Part shown: positions 12,301-23,849 of the stretch, in pieces | How the letters are laid out: every line of letters starts with the position of its first letter | How positions within the stretch are numbered: the stretch's first letter is position 1 | Assembly (NCBI RefSeq): GCF_947179165.1 | Contig: NC_077247.1 | Span: 9,015,001-9,079,000, forward strand | Reading direction: 5' to 3' | Source: Solanum dulcamara | Taxonomy: Eukaryota; Streptophyta; Magnoliopsida; Solanales; Solanaceae | Length of the DNA stretch: 64,000 nucleotides | Notes under the pieces: model-generated | Told to the model about the DNA's origin: nothing | What the model saw: the letters and a program-made list of their open reading frames with translations, nothing else | Databases searched by the model: none | Translations under genes and position numbers: made by a program

Positions 12301-13438
12301 CGAGAGATGAGGGGAGAGAATGGAGGAGAGAGGCGGCGGCGGAGATGGTGAGGAAGGCAACTTGTCTTCACTTCTCTTTGGAGAAGATGAAGAGAGTATA
12401 TAGAGAGGGAGATGGTGAAGAAGAGAATTTAGAGAGAGAGTGGGTCTTTTTCTTTAGGAAGAGGAAGAATAAGATTTGTTTAGAATTTGGGGTGTGGAAA
12501 AGATAAGATTGAATTGGAGCCGTTTGATCAATCAAACGAACGAATGAGATTGAAATTGAGATTAAAGAATAGATTACATTAAATTTAATTAGGCTATAAT
12601 TACAATTAATTGTTAAGTAAAATGTTATCTAATTAATTATCACAATATATGTTGAATAAGTAAAAATCATAAATTTTATCAAGTAGTAATAATTTTATAC
12701 ATAAAGTAACTACTTATGTATAAACTATGTAAATATATGGATATATGTATATGTAACGTACGTATGTATATATTACGTACTAAATAAACGTATAATTAAT
12801 ATAGTTAACTAAAATATGTGCTACGAAATAAAACCAAAACAGGAACTATACTATTAAGTGATATATTAGTAAGTGGGGATGAACTTGACAGCTTTATCAC
12901 CACACACTAGGCCAAATAATAATGGAGCAATTATAATAATAAAATAATAATACCTATTAAAATATCTTTTAAGACAAAATGGGTCATCGATGAATGTTTC
13001 AAAAAATAGTGAGAAATCATTCTCAAAATGACTTTAAAAGTCATTACAAAAATAATATATGTATCGATATATAACCAAAAAATATATATATAATTGATAT
13101 TTTGAAAGATATACTGTGTTGTAAATAATAAATTACAGTGCTATATTAGATACGTTTGTTGATGACCGTAAAATAGTGTGACTATTAAAATTTTACAAAT
13201 GACAATAAATGAATAAGAATCTTATCATTTACGAAACTAAAAAATCTTTATCCATAAATTATTAAAAGAAAAAAAATGAGAATAAATTCATGAAAATCCT
13301 AAAATAAGAATAATTATTAAAAGAAAAATTTTAAAACTAAAAAAAATGTGTAAAAGATTAATATTTGTGTTCTTTAACGATCAACAAGTATGAAGACGTT
13401 TAATTTTGAGCATAGAGATCCAAAATTGAGTGTCAACA

Positions 13439-13455
13439 GCTTGCCCCTCTTTGCT
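13439..13455 (-). other. Polypurine tract of Arg-primed element
   Basis: Read on the minus strand, AGCAAAGAGGGGCAAGC directly abuts TGTTGACAC, the LTR start. This and the primer site fix the orientation. Confidence 0.85.
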
Positions 13456-13594
13456 CGATGATGAAGAATGAATTGTCGGGCAAAGACGTTGATTAAGTAG
13501 TCGATTTTGGCTGACTCGCGAGACGGTCGCGGTGTGACCAGGTGGAATGATATGGGATTGTGAAAAAATATTACGAGACTCTGATTTCAAGTCA

Positions 13595-13638
13595 CCTACA
13601 TATCTCTGGTTTTACGAGAATTAGGTCGTGTGTAGTTC
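13595..13638 (-). ncRNA. Stem-loop motif copy 1
   Basis: On the minus strand, GAACTACAC...GACCTAATTCTC, a loop, then GAGATATGTAGG. The outer stem is CUACA/UGUAG and the inner stem UCUC/GAGA. It is homologous to copies 2 and 3, with paired changes in the inner stem. Confidence 0.55.
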
Positions 13639-13832
13639 TAGATGCAAAATTGTGGTAAATTTTGATTGATTCTCAAAATTTGCCCCAGTATTGAATCGTA
13701 ATGACATTGTTTTCTTTTGTGATAATAGTAGAAAGAATTAAGTACAAATGAAGGGTTGAAAATGTGATGTAAAGGGCCTTCGATTGGCGAGGATGACAAA
13801 TGTAAAAGCTAGAGTGTGGATATATGCATTAA

Positions 13833-14404
13833 AAGGTGGGTACATGTAGAACATGTAAGGTGGGTGCCTATGAAATGTAATGAAATCCCATATTAGAAGG
13901 TGGGCGCCTATAAAATGTAATGTAATACCCGTATTAGAAGGTGGGTGCCTGTGAAATGTAATGCAATACCCGTATTAGAAGGTGGGCGTTTGTGAAATAT
14001 AATGAAATACCCGTATTAGAAGGTGGGCGCCTATAAAATGTAATGTAATACCCGTATTAGAAGGTGGGTGCCTGTAAAATGTACTGTAATACCCATATTA
14101 AAAGGTGGGTGCCTGTGAAATGTAATGCAATACCCATATTAGAAGGTGGGTACCTGTGAAATATAATGAAATACCCGTATTAGAAGGTGGGTGCCTGTGA
14201 AATGTAATGAAATACCCGTATTAGAAGGTAGGCGCCTATAAAATGTAATGTAATACCCGTATTAGAAGGTGGGTGCCTATAAAATGTAATGTAATACCCG
14301 TATTAGAAGGTGGATGTCTGTAAAATGTAATGCAATACTCGTATTAGAAGGTGGGAGCCTGTGAAATGTAATGAAATACCCGTATTAGAAGGTGGGCGCC
14401 TGTA
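13833..14404 (-). repeat. 41-bp tandem repeat array, about 14 units
   Basis: Units begin AAGGTGGG(T/C)GCCT on the plus strand and recur every 41 bp from 13,897 to 14,389. A 40-bp unit sits at 13,857 and a decayed one at 13,833. The last unit stops after about 16 bases. Three variants distinguished by TATAAAATGTAATGTAAT, GTGAAATGTAATGCAAT and GAAATATAATGAAAT recur in that order, a higher-order pattern. The unit length is not a multiple of three and no frame stays open, so it is not protein-coding. Confidence 0.95.
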
Positions 14405-15340
14405 TTTGAATTGAAAATGTCTATATCTTGAGGCGAAAAATGTGTTTTTTTTTCTTTTTTTTCTTTTTTTAAAGAAATGTTGAAAAGTAAACAATACAGA
14501 ATCACATCTTGACTTCAGTTGGTACCAACAATTAGTGTTGTGCATAAGAATTTCACCGTCTTTTCTCAGAGATCAACGTCAAAGTAATTCCTATAGTTTC
14601 AAGTAGTACCTCAAACATTACCTAAGTGTAAACACAATTTGTTCGTCTTGTTTCCAATCAAAGTTTCGAACTATATCTGTCCCTCATGTTTCAAGTTCTC
14701 TTACCACAAAGAAAGTCTTAATTTTCACATATTTGAATATTATAATTTAGGACATTTTGGAAGTACGCTCACGCTCAGAATGATATTCATGCATGCAATT
14801 GTGATACCATAGGCTTGTCCTTCATGTAAATCTCCACTAATGTGAGAATATTTGAAATGAAATCAATTAGGACTTGTTATTAGCTTGTAATGTAGGTTTA
14901 GAGACGGGTAGGATAGTCATTTGGGATAAAAGTGACTTAATTCCTTCTTGAGCATTGCACTGAATTTGTGCTTTCAACGTTTTGTTAAGCTTTTAGCGCT
15001 TAATCCTCATTGTTGTACCTTTCTTGTTTGCTTTTGGACTTCTTTTGAAGATTAACTTTTCTGAGCTTTTTTCCCTTCTCATCATCTTTTGAAGTTTCTC
15101 CTATTTATTTAGAGTATTCTCCTTTGCCTGAACTTGTGGAAAATTTTCAACTTTATTTTCTTTTGAAGTCATTTTTGCATTCTAAATTTTGAAAGACTTT
15201 TTCAATTTAGTGCGCTCAAAAAGGTCAGGCCAAGAGAGATAGTGCATATAAGTACTCAAAAAGGGTATAGGCTAAAATGTGGTTGTCCAAAGAAAAGGCT
15301 TAGGCTCAAAGTGGGGCATGCTAAGGATTATTATCATTTG

Positions 15341-15380
15341 GTAGGCTTTGAAGGACACAAACGGGTGAAAGAAGGCCTAC
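15341..15380 (-). ncRNA. Long-stem hairpin
   Basis: GTAGGCTTT (15,341-15,349) faces AAGGCCTAC (15,372-15,380), eight of nine Watson-Crick pairs around a 22-base loop. Possible RNA structure of the element; single copy, so weaker evidence than the repeated motif. Confidence 0.4.
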
Positions 15381-15736
15381 AATTATTTTTCAAATCAAAC
15401 ATTACTCATAATTTCGCCTCAATAAACAATTAGGCCAAGTTCTAGATCAACATTGCAATGTAATGAATTAATCTAAGGCTCACCACACAAATGCACATGA
15501 AACAATGAGGTTGATGTCGCTTGTATTAGATGTATGCAAGAGAATTTGTTCAAGTGTCACTAAGGTGCAATTAAGAGGTACTAAAAGAATCTATGGTTTA
15601 CCATGAAGTTGATCATCTCTATCATACCAAGTATTTCTTCCTCATGTACACTCCTAACTATGTTGGTACCAATCAAGTACAATTTTCGATTCCTTTTTTT
15701 TACAAAAAAAATGGGACCGAACCCAAATGAGGGTTG

Positions 15737-15779
15737 CCTATGTATCTTGTAGAAAACAAGAATCAGGTCTGCGTAGTTC
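15737..15779 (-). ncRNA. Stem-loop motif copy 2
   Basis: On the minus strand, GAACTACGCAGACCTGATTC, then a hairpin with inner stem UCUUGU/ACAAGA, then GATACATAGG. The A-C mismatches in the outer stem fall at former CpG sites (ACGTAG to ACATAG), as methylation decay would produce. Confidence 0.55.
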
Positions 15780-16268
15780 AGGCATGCATGGTATAAGACA
15801 TATATTTTGAACAGCAATATACCTTTTGAATGAAAAATAACAAAAATGAAAATTCAATGAGTCATTAAAGGACAGACTAACCAAACTAAAAATGAGTCAC
15901 ATTGAAGGGCAGACTACCCAAATTTTGAAAAACATCAAATAATTATTTTTATTTTTTTAAAGAAATGTAAGAAAAAGAAAATCAAAGATATTTACTAAAC
16001 ATAACATCCTATACAAAAATTAATATGAAGAGATAGACAAACTCGGAGCGATGCCTCGCTAGTCAAGTGTTTGAGTGCAGCCTTAGTTAAATTTTTGGGG
16101 ATTTTCCTCAAAAATTTTGCCCCTGTTCCAGCTTCAACAAACTCTGGTATTCAATCTTGTGGCAAATGTCTTCTTGTGATTTTTTTTTGTCTTTTTAAAA
16201 ATTTTGCCCCATTTTCCATTGTAGAATATTAGAAAGCTCTTGGGAAACGTGATTGAGCCGTGGTGGTG

Positions 16269-16310
16269 CCTACATATCCCGTTGAAGGGGAATCAGGTCA
16301 AACGTAGTTC
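16269..16310 (-). ncRNA. Stem-loop motif copy 3
   Basis: On the minus strand, GAACTACGTTTGACCTGATT, then inner stem UCCC/GGGA around CUUCAAC, then GATATGTAGG. The outer stem CUACGU/AUGUAG pairs fully if one G-U is allowed. Confidence 0.6.
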
Positions 16311-16785
16311 CAACATAAACATACCTGTCTTTTTATGACTAATATGTATTAATGATTGTGTTTAAAAGAGGTGAGGCTATGAGTTAGAGTTCAACGCTGA
16401 ATCAATGTATTTTTAGAATGTACAGGACAATGCAAAATGATGCATTGTAATCTAAATACACCAATTCTAAAATTAATGAGTTTTGAAAAGATTTTGGAGA
16501 AGTACAAGACACTTAATCGCATGTTCAGTGTGTGATACTGTACAATTATGACTCGATAGAAATAAAGTAACCAATAGAGTGTCAATAAATATACAACTAC
16601 AGTCTATAAATAAATATTGAATTAAAAAATTGATAATAATATGAAGAATTTATGTACAAAAGACACAATACACAGGGTGCAAAAAGAATCAAAGCGAGAA
16701 AAAAATATATTGACATGTGAAAAACGTAAAACAATACCTCCCTCAATTGAAAAATTAAGTCTATCATGGTTAAAACCTGGATTAT

Positions 16786-16803
16786 TCCCCAGCGGAGTTG
16801 CCA
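16786..16803 (-). other. Primer binding site, tRNA-Arg(ACG) type
   Basis: The minus strand reads TGGCAACTCCGCTGGGGA, three bases from the LTR edge. The 3' end of plant tRNA-Arg(ACG) with CCA is, from memory, CCCCAGCGGAGTCGCCA. The match is complete except for one G-to-A change at a CpG. This is the primer class I associate with Tat/Ogre elements. Confidence 0.85.
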
Positions 16804-16806
16804 AAC

Positions 16807-17970
16807 TATTATGCCCTATTTTTACCGAGGTTAGATAAAGCACAACATATGGACTCTAAAAGGATTAATTATTGTATAGAGTCGCCACCTAATTTATTAA
16901 GGAAAACCTATTTGATGCATGACCTATATAATTCACGTTTCGATCTACGAAAAACCAGTTTAGATTCTAGGTAAGGGTTTACATTATTCCAAAGGAAAGG
17001 TGTTAGGCATCCTTCGAAATCCATAAAATGTGGTGCCCGGCTAGACTTAATTTATCAAAAAAGGAGGAGATAAAATTATTGTTTGGAAGTATAACACATA
17101 ACTATGTAAAAATATGTATTAAAATTATATTAAACATATGTATAAAAAGAATGTGAATCAAGTAAATGATGTATGTTAATGTCAACTATATGTATAAAAA
17201 TATGAGAAAAATAATGTAAATGTATAGAAAAAAAAGTAGCTTTTATGTAATATTAAAAGACTTACTCTTAAAAAAAAGAACTCTTTTACCATATGAAAAG
17301 AAAAATACTTTTGAATATTATTTTCGAAAGATATCTCCGAATACTTATACAAACGCTTGGCAAAATATTGATAGAGAATAATTAAAATAATTAAAAGATA
17401 TATGTGTCTCTATATACACTATAAAAATAGAATTCTATTATATGATGGTCTCAAATGCGTAATTATAATAAGTATTACATCCTTTTTTTAGCAAATAAGG
17501 AGCAACGTCGTGGTGATTCGTAAACAATTAGTTCAATTGTTCAAAATTTATTTTTTTAAAAGAAAATAATTTAATTTAAGGAGTCACCATAATTTAGGAT
17601 AATTAGAAACTAAATAATTATTTAAAAATGTCTATGAAAACAATGGATCCTAAGTAAGGTTTCAAGTTATTCCGAAGAAAACGTATTAGCATCCTTCAGA
17701 ATTTACAACTGTGGTCTTAACTGAACTCATTTTTTAAATTGAGGAGATGAAAATATTACACAAATATATAATGAAATATACATAAAGAGTAAATTAAAGC
17801 AATAATATAAGGAACGGCCTAATATTTGCATAACGTCAATAATATACACAATAATAAATTTAAAAGATTATTTGAACTTAATTCGAATAGCTTCCTCGGG
17901 AAGCAGTTCCGAGTACCTGTAAAAGACTTGATAAAGTGTTAGTAAGGGATAAATATGAATAATGATGATG

Positions 17971-18002
<32 letters not shown>

Positions 18003-21000
18003 TAAAAATAACATCCGTCTTATAAACATGGAAAGCCTTGGAAATCGACAGTAATTTCTTCATCGACCAATTCATATGTATTTCCAAACACAAAATCACG
18101 AAACTAACACAAAATAAAACAAAGTAATAAGTAAAACTTACAAATAGTAACTAAATTGTGACAAGACAACTTACTGGCATTATTGAGAATCAAAATAAAA
18201 AAAAATAAAAAAAATAGAAACATGTAACTAAAGAAGGAGAAAGAGCAATTCATATGTAAATAAGAAACTTATAATGAGGCTTTGAAATAGTTCAAGCATT
18301 ACTGGAAAAAAAAAATTAAAACAAGCAAATCAATTCAATAATAGCAACCTGTAAAATAGTGGCATCAGAATGAATTTTCTAGGCACAAAACAACTTAAAA
18401 TTAGTAACTAAAAATGAGATAATAGCAAACATTAAAAGGATGTGTAGAATCAATAATTTACTGCAAATCTTATATAAAAGGGCATGAAACTAACAAACAA
18501 TGAATAAAATACAGCAACCAATAATTGAATCAAACATAAACTAAAAGTGATATTAAATGGAGAGAAATGAACAACACTAAATAAATAAAAATAACTAAAT
18601 AAAACAATCACATATTATTCAAAAGACAAAAATATCATTAAGTTAACTAAAAGTCTTAATCACAAACTCATATTCACAAAAAGCATCAAAATAAGTTCAA
18701 ACAAAAGAACCAACTATTAACACTATAGTCAAAATTTTGTCAAAATTTTGTTAAAATTTCAAGTTCTCCAACTAGATCTAAAAATAGTTAATATATATAA
18801 TAGCAAAAGTAGCAATAGTAACTGAAAGAAAAAGTAGAATAAAATGACAAACCAACTTTTAATTGACCATTTCAACTTAAAAAATATAACATGTAATGTA
18901 AACTTGAATTTAAATTTCCGTCTTTTAAATGGAGAGGCCTCAAAAACCGACGGAGAGATTTTTTCATTGGCCAATGGTGTAACTTGCAAAATATAACAAA
19001 ATATTTAGTAACATAATAATACAGTAAATATGAATCATCACACAAAAAATGTAAATAAGATAAGAATCTATCCAAAACATTAAAAGGTAGTAGCAACGTA
19101 GAACAACGTCAACAAAAAGCAATATGGCACCTAACCTATTTGATAGTAGAAATGTTAGTAACATAATAAATAAAAATGGACTTAGGCAAAAGCAAATGAA
19201 AGCAAATTATAGCCAAACAAAATTAAAGCATATACAGATCTGAAAAAATGAACACTAACAAAAATAAACCATCTACCACAAAATAGCGAGAAATCAAAGA
19301 TAGTCACCATCGAGAGATGCTACCCAAAATCAGTACAAAAATATGAAGTAAAATTGTCAAGATATGAACTATTTAACAATGAGAAAATAATAACAAAAAT
19401 GGGAAGGAGAGACTGACTGTTTGTTGTTCATGGTGGCTGAATACCGGTGAAACTATGACCCGGAGAAGAGCATGGGATGTGAGCAAAAGAGGGAAAAAAT
19501 AGTAAGAATTCACTTTGGAAGAATATTTTTTTTTCTCCTTCTGTCTATCTATGTGTGTCTCTTTTATATTGATGAATCCCATGGGTAAAATGTAATGAAG
19601 TCAACAAAGATAAAATCAAAACATTAATTCAAAAATTTTCAAATAAGTGGGCAATCAATTGAAAATCAAATTTCATCAACTTTCCAAAATTTGCTCCTAA
19701 AATTACTCAAAAGATGTTTCAAAAAGTCAAAAGTTATGCCAAAGGGACCCCCGTAAATAATGTAGAAGAAACTAATTGATTATAGGTAGTAATCAATTAT
19801 TGATTACTATAACGAGAATACTTGAGAACATCAATTATAAGAACATCAATTGTATATACTATGAAAAAGGAAAATTGATTAAGGAATATCACATCTTAAT
19901 AGAATTATTTCCTGAAATCAAAGTCTTGGACTAATACATTTATATGAATTAGCGGGAATCAGATTTAAGAATAAGAAAGCAATATTAACAACAAATACAT
20001 CACTGGTAATGCCATAAGATAGATCACACAAATACTCAATCCATCAAAATTTCACACATAATGAATGAACAACCAAATCTATGAACCCAAAATTAGTAAT
20101 TTTGGTGAAAAATATAGAGTTGAATAGATGTGTGACAATACATGAATTTAGAAGGACATTGACGGACAAATATCAATCAAAACTTTAGTAAAATCAACCA
20201 ACAATAAAATCTAATAATCAACTAACAGAAAACAAAGATTTAAAATGATGGAATAGTATATATGTTGAAGAAACATACCTGGGACGAATCTATAAGATCT
20301 GTCTTCAAAATAAATTAGATCTTAAAGTACATATTGTATTAGCAATTAGCATCATAGGACAAACACATTAAAAAATAAATTAACTACAAACTTTGAATAT
20401 ATATGAAGACCAAACTACAGCACTTAATTATATGAAAACTAAAGAATATTTTATTTTATTTTTTTTGAAAAGAAGTTTTGTTCTCTGTTGAGTGGGATTT
20501 TCTCATTAAGGCTTATGTTATTTTTGGAAAATGAAACAAATTTTGTAGATCTGGACAGTGGAGAAGAGGAGAGGTTGCTATGGTGGTGATGAGAGGGGAG
20601 AGAGAAAGGATAAGAGAGAGGCGGCGGCTTGGTGGCTTTTCCGGCGTGGTTCGCCGGAGTTCTCGTCGGAGACGAGAAGAAGAGAGGGGTTCGGTGGTGC
20701 GTGAGAGGAGAGAGATCGAGAGATGAGGGGAGAGAATGGAGGAGAGAGGCGACGGCGGAGATGGTGAGGATGGCGACTTGTCGTCTCTTCTCTTTGGAGA
20801 AGATGAAGAGAGTATAGAGAGAGGGAGATGGTGAAGAAGAGAGTTTAGAGAGAGAGTGGGTCTTTTTCTTTAGGAAGAGGATGAATAAGATTTTTTTGAA
20901 TTTGGGGTGTGGAAAAGATAAGATTGAATTGGAGTCGTTTGATCAATCAAACGAACGAATGAGATTGAAATTGAGATTAAAGAATAGATTACATTAAATT

Positions 21001-21852
21001 TAATTAGGCTATAATTACAATTAATTGTTAAGTAAAATGTTATCTAATTAATTATCACAATATATGTTGAATACGTAAAAATCATAAATTTTATCAAGTA
21101 GTAATAATTTTATACATAAAGTAACTACTTATGTATAAACTATGTAAATATATGGATATATGTATATGTAACGTACGTATGTATATATTACGTACTAAAT
21201 AAACGTATAATTAATATAGTTAACTAAAATATGTGCTACGAAATAAAACCAAAACAGGAACTATACTATTAAGTGATATATTAGTAAGTGGGGATGAACT
21301 TAAAAACTTTATCACCACACACTAGGCCAAATAATAATGGAGCAATTATAATAATAAAATAATAATACCTATTAAAATATCTTTTAAGACAAAATGTGTC
21401 ATCGATGAATGTTTCAAAAAATAGTGAGAAATTATTCTCAAGATGACTTAAAAAGTCATTACAAAAATAATATATGTATCGATATATAACAAAAAAAAAA
21501 TATATAATTGATATTTTGAAAGATATACTATGTTGTAAATAATAAATTACAGTGCTATATTACATACGTTTGTTGATGACCGTAAGATAGTGTGACTATT
21601 AAAATTTTACAAATGACAATAAATGGGTAAGAATCTTATCATTTACGAAACTAAAAAATCTTTATCCATAAATTATTAAAAGAAAAAAAATGAGAATAAA
21701 TTCATGAAAATCCTAAAATAAGAATAATTATTAAAAGAAAAATTTTAAAACTAAAAGAAATGTGTAAAAGATTAATATTTGTGTTCTTTAACGATCAACA
21801 AGTATGAAGACGTTTAATTTTCAGCACAGAGAGCCAAAATTGGGTGTCAACA
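16807..21852 (-). mobile_element. 5' LTR of Arg-primed element
   Basis: 5,046 bp, same content as 8,408-13,438, including the duplicated module (16,879 and 17,580) and the CT/CG-rich leader block (20,510-20,890). The inner terminal dinucleotide is TA instead of CA (plus-strand TATTATGCC versus TGTTATGCC), a single decay mutation next to the primer site. Confidence 0.9.
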
Positions 21853-23368
21853 ATTGGCACATTTAGGTGTGCGTTTGGTTGATTCCAATGAAGTAGGCAT
21901 TCTTATATATAATATTTCAGAAACGTCTCTTGCGGCAGAAGTCAAGGGCAAGCAAGAAAATGATCCATCTTTGGTCGAATTGAAGAAGTCGGTTGCTAAA
22001 ACGTTCGCTGAGGCTTTCTCCCTAGGAGAAGATGGGGTACTAGGTTACCAAAGTCGGTTGTCTGTTCCAAATGTTGATGGAATAAGAGAGTTGATATTGA
22101 ATGAGGTTCATAGTTCTCGGTATTTAATTCATTCGGATCCACCAAGATGTATCATGAGTTGAGGGAAGTGTATTAGTGGAATGGCATGAAGAAGGACATA
22201 GCGGAATTCGTGGCTAAGTGTCCTAATTGCCAACAAGTTAAAGTTGAACATCAAAGGCCGGGAGGTCTAGCTCAAGAAATCAAAATTCCTACATGGAAGT
22301 TGGAAGATTTGAATATGGACTTTGTCACGGTTTTGCCTCGTACTAGAAGACAACATGATTCTATTTGGGTCATTGTGGACCGAATCACCAAATCGGTGCA
22401 TTTTCTACCAGTCAAAACTTCTTATGGTGCTGAAGACTATGCTAAGTTGTATATTCGTGAACTTGTGAAACATCATGGTTTTCCTTTGTTGATTATATTG
22501 GATAGAGGTACTCAATTTAGTTCACATTTTTGGAATTCATTTCAGAAAGGTCTTGGCACAAAAGTCAAGCTAAGTACCCATTTTCATTCTCAAACTGATA
22601 GGCAAGTCGAGAGAACAATTTAAACCTTGGAAGATATGTTAAGGGCGTGTGTGATTGACCTTAGAGAAAGTTGGGATGACCATTTTCCATTGATGGAGTT
22701 CCCCTACAATAATAAGTTATCAATCTAGCATCCAAATGGCTCCTTTTGAAGCCTTGTACAGGAGAAGATATAGGTCTCTGGTGGGGTGGTTTGAAGTTGG
22801 TGAGATGGCGTTGATTGATCCAGATTTTGTAATTGATGCAATGGAGAAAGTAAGGCTCATAAGAGAAAGATTGAAAATGACTCAAAGTCGTCAAAAGTCA
22901 TATTCGGACACTAGGAGGAGAGAGCTTGAATTTAATGTGGATGACATGGTGTATTGGAAGATTTCACCTATAAAAGGGGTAATGCGGTTTGGTAAGAAAG
23001 GGAAATTGAGCCCTAGATATACAGGACTGTATAGGATATTGAAGCGCATTGGAGAGGTAGCATATGATTTAGACTTGCCACTTGAGTTGGCTTCGTATCA
23101 TTTGGTATTTTATGTGTCAATGTTGACGAAGTTTATGGGTGATCCAAATTCTATTGTGCCAATGGAGAATGTGAGTGTTGAAGAGAATTTGACTTATGAA
23201 GAGGTCCCGATTGATATTTTAGACCGCCAAGTGAAAAGGATTAGAAATAAAGGCGTTGCTTCTGTCAAAGTGTTGTGGAGGAATCAACAAGTAGAGAGTG
23301 CTATGTGGGAAGCTGAATCAGATATGATGAAGCGATATCGCTATCTATTTCCTTTCACTCAAGCCTAA
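21853..23368 (+). pseudogene. pol: Unit 2 integrase and chromodomain remnant
   Basis: This resumes the frame broken at 8,402. A second copy of the target duplication (ATTGG) is at 21,853-21,857. LGVRLVDSNE is followed by the zinc-binding region, with a frameshift near 22,150 in the HHCC module (AKCPNCQQVK). The integrase core (NMDFVTV, IILDRGTQFSS, VERTI) keeps the D-D-E residues. A stop at 22,621 and a frameshift at about 22,712 follow. The GPY/F-like region (GKLSPRYTGLYRILKRIGEV) and chromodomain (VKVLWRNQQVESAMWEAE) end at 23,368. Integrase would insert the cDNA and the chromodomain would target chromatin; here it is broken at no fewer than three places. Confidence 0.9.
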
Positions 23369-23621
23369 AGGTACTAAGTTGCTCATGATCAAATCGATTA
23401 AACTTCTACGCTTCAGTTCCATATGTCATTCATACGCATGCATGATTCATGAAAATGATTTCCTTCAAGGACTATGTTTTATTTTAAGTACGAAGTTTAC
23501 ACGGTCTATGCATTTTTCAAAATGTCCTCATATCCATGTAGGGTTTCTAAATCCTTTTTTCTATGTCTTTCCTGTATTAGTTGAATCTCATTCGAGGACG
23601 AATGTTCCAAAGGGAGGATAT
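23369..23621 (+). other. Unit 2 3' untranslated tail with polypurine tract
   Basis: The 3' leader carries the TTCGAGGACGAATGTTCC block and the purine run AAAGGGAGGA at 23,609-23,618, just before LTR-B. The 87-residue frame 23,379-23,642 also occurs in unit 3 (30,394-30,657) but runs into the LTR and shows no motif, so I do not call a gene. Confidence 0.7.
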
Positions 23622-23849
23622 TGTAACATCCCTCAAAAATAAAAAAAATATCAAAAAAATATGCTCATAAGTGCCTTAAGAATGCCTTGAAAATAGGCCG
23701 CTCATGTAACACATTATCCTTTATCTTTTTGGAAAAATCGAGTTTGGAATATTGATCAGGGGGTCAAAACCTGCGGGAAAGTGGTCTCGATGGATTTTTA
23801 GGACCCGTAGAATGGAAGAAGGATTTTGGAACAATCCACAAAATAGTGT

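Larger units (their letters stand above)
8408..13438 (-). mobile_element. 3' LTR of Arg-primed element
   Basis: 5,031 bp. It differs from the other LTR by scattered substitutions and small indels, for example a 10-bp difference near 8,503, a shorter AAT microsatellite at 9,582-9,600, and Met-codon-sized changes around 12,350. It is AT-rich apart from a CT/CG-rich block (minus strand) at 12,100-12,480. That block has a TATATA-like box at about 12,395 and GCCGCC runs, and may be promoter and leader. Small open frames there (12,097-12,371) are Pro/Ser/Arg-rich by composition and are not called genes. Confidence 0.9.
13456..16785 (-). other. Non-coding internal region of Arg-primed element
   Basis: No open frame longer than about 80 residues and no gag, protease, RT or integrase motif on either strand. 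In minus-strand order it holds a stem-loop (16,310-16,269), two GGGGCAAAATTTTT tracts (16,210 and 16,123), a stem-loop (15,779-15,737), a long hairpin (15,380-15,341), the 41-bp tandem array (14,404-13,833), a third GGGGCAAATTTT tract (13,686) and a stem-loop (13,638-13,595). The retained parts would suit RNA-level functions such as packaging or priming, which is inference. Confidence 0.75.
8408..21852 (-). mobile_element. Non-autonomous LTR retrotransposon (LARD-like, tRNA-Arg primed), 13.4 kb
   Basis: Two near-identical direct repeats of 5,031 and 5,046 bp flank a 3.37-kb region without a recognisable protein. The exact 5-bp duplication ATTGG brackets it. On the minus strand the LTR reads TGTTGACACC...GGCATAACA. 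A primer site matching tRNA-Arg(ACG) follows the LTR at 16,807, and the purine tract AGCAAAGAGGGGCAAGC precedes the LTR ending at 13,438. Together these fix the minus orientation. Arg priming, very long LTRs and internal tandem repeats fit the Tat/Ogre lineage (family knowledge). The absence of gag and pol makes it a large retrotransposon derivative that would need enzymes in trans. Confidence 0.9.

Noticed and set aside
12097..12371. Pro/Ser/Arg-rich small proteins in the LTR (about 70-90 residues)
   Set aside because: They arise from CT-rich low-complexity sequence, overlap in several frames, lack an ATG in part, and the counterpart in the other LTR does not keep the same start.
13833..14404. 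CRISPR-like regular repeat array
   Set aside because: The repeats are directly head to tail with no unique spacers, and the DNA is a plant retroelement.
16786..16803. tRNA gene fragment
   Set aside because: Only the 3' acceptor end is present, exactly at an LTR border, so it is a primer binding site.
8408..21852. Plus-strand reading of the 13.4-kb element
   Set aside because: In the plus direction no primer site follows the left LTR and no purine tract precedes the right one; the minus direction supplies both.
23379..23642. Conserved 87-residue protein after pol (also 30,394-30,657)
   Set aside because: Conservation is expected from the recent common origin of both units; it crosses the purine tract into the LTR and shows no motif.
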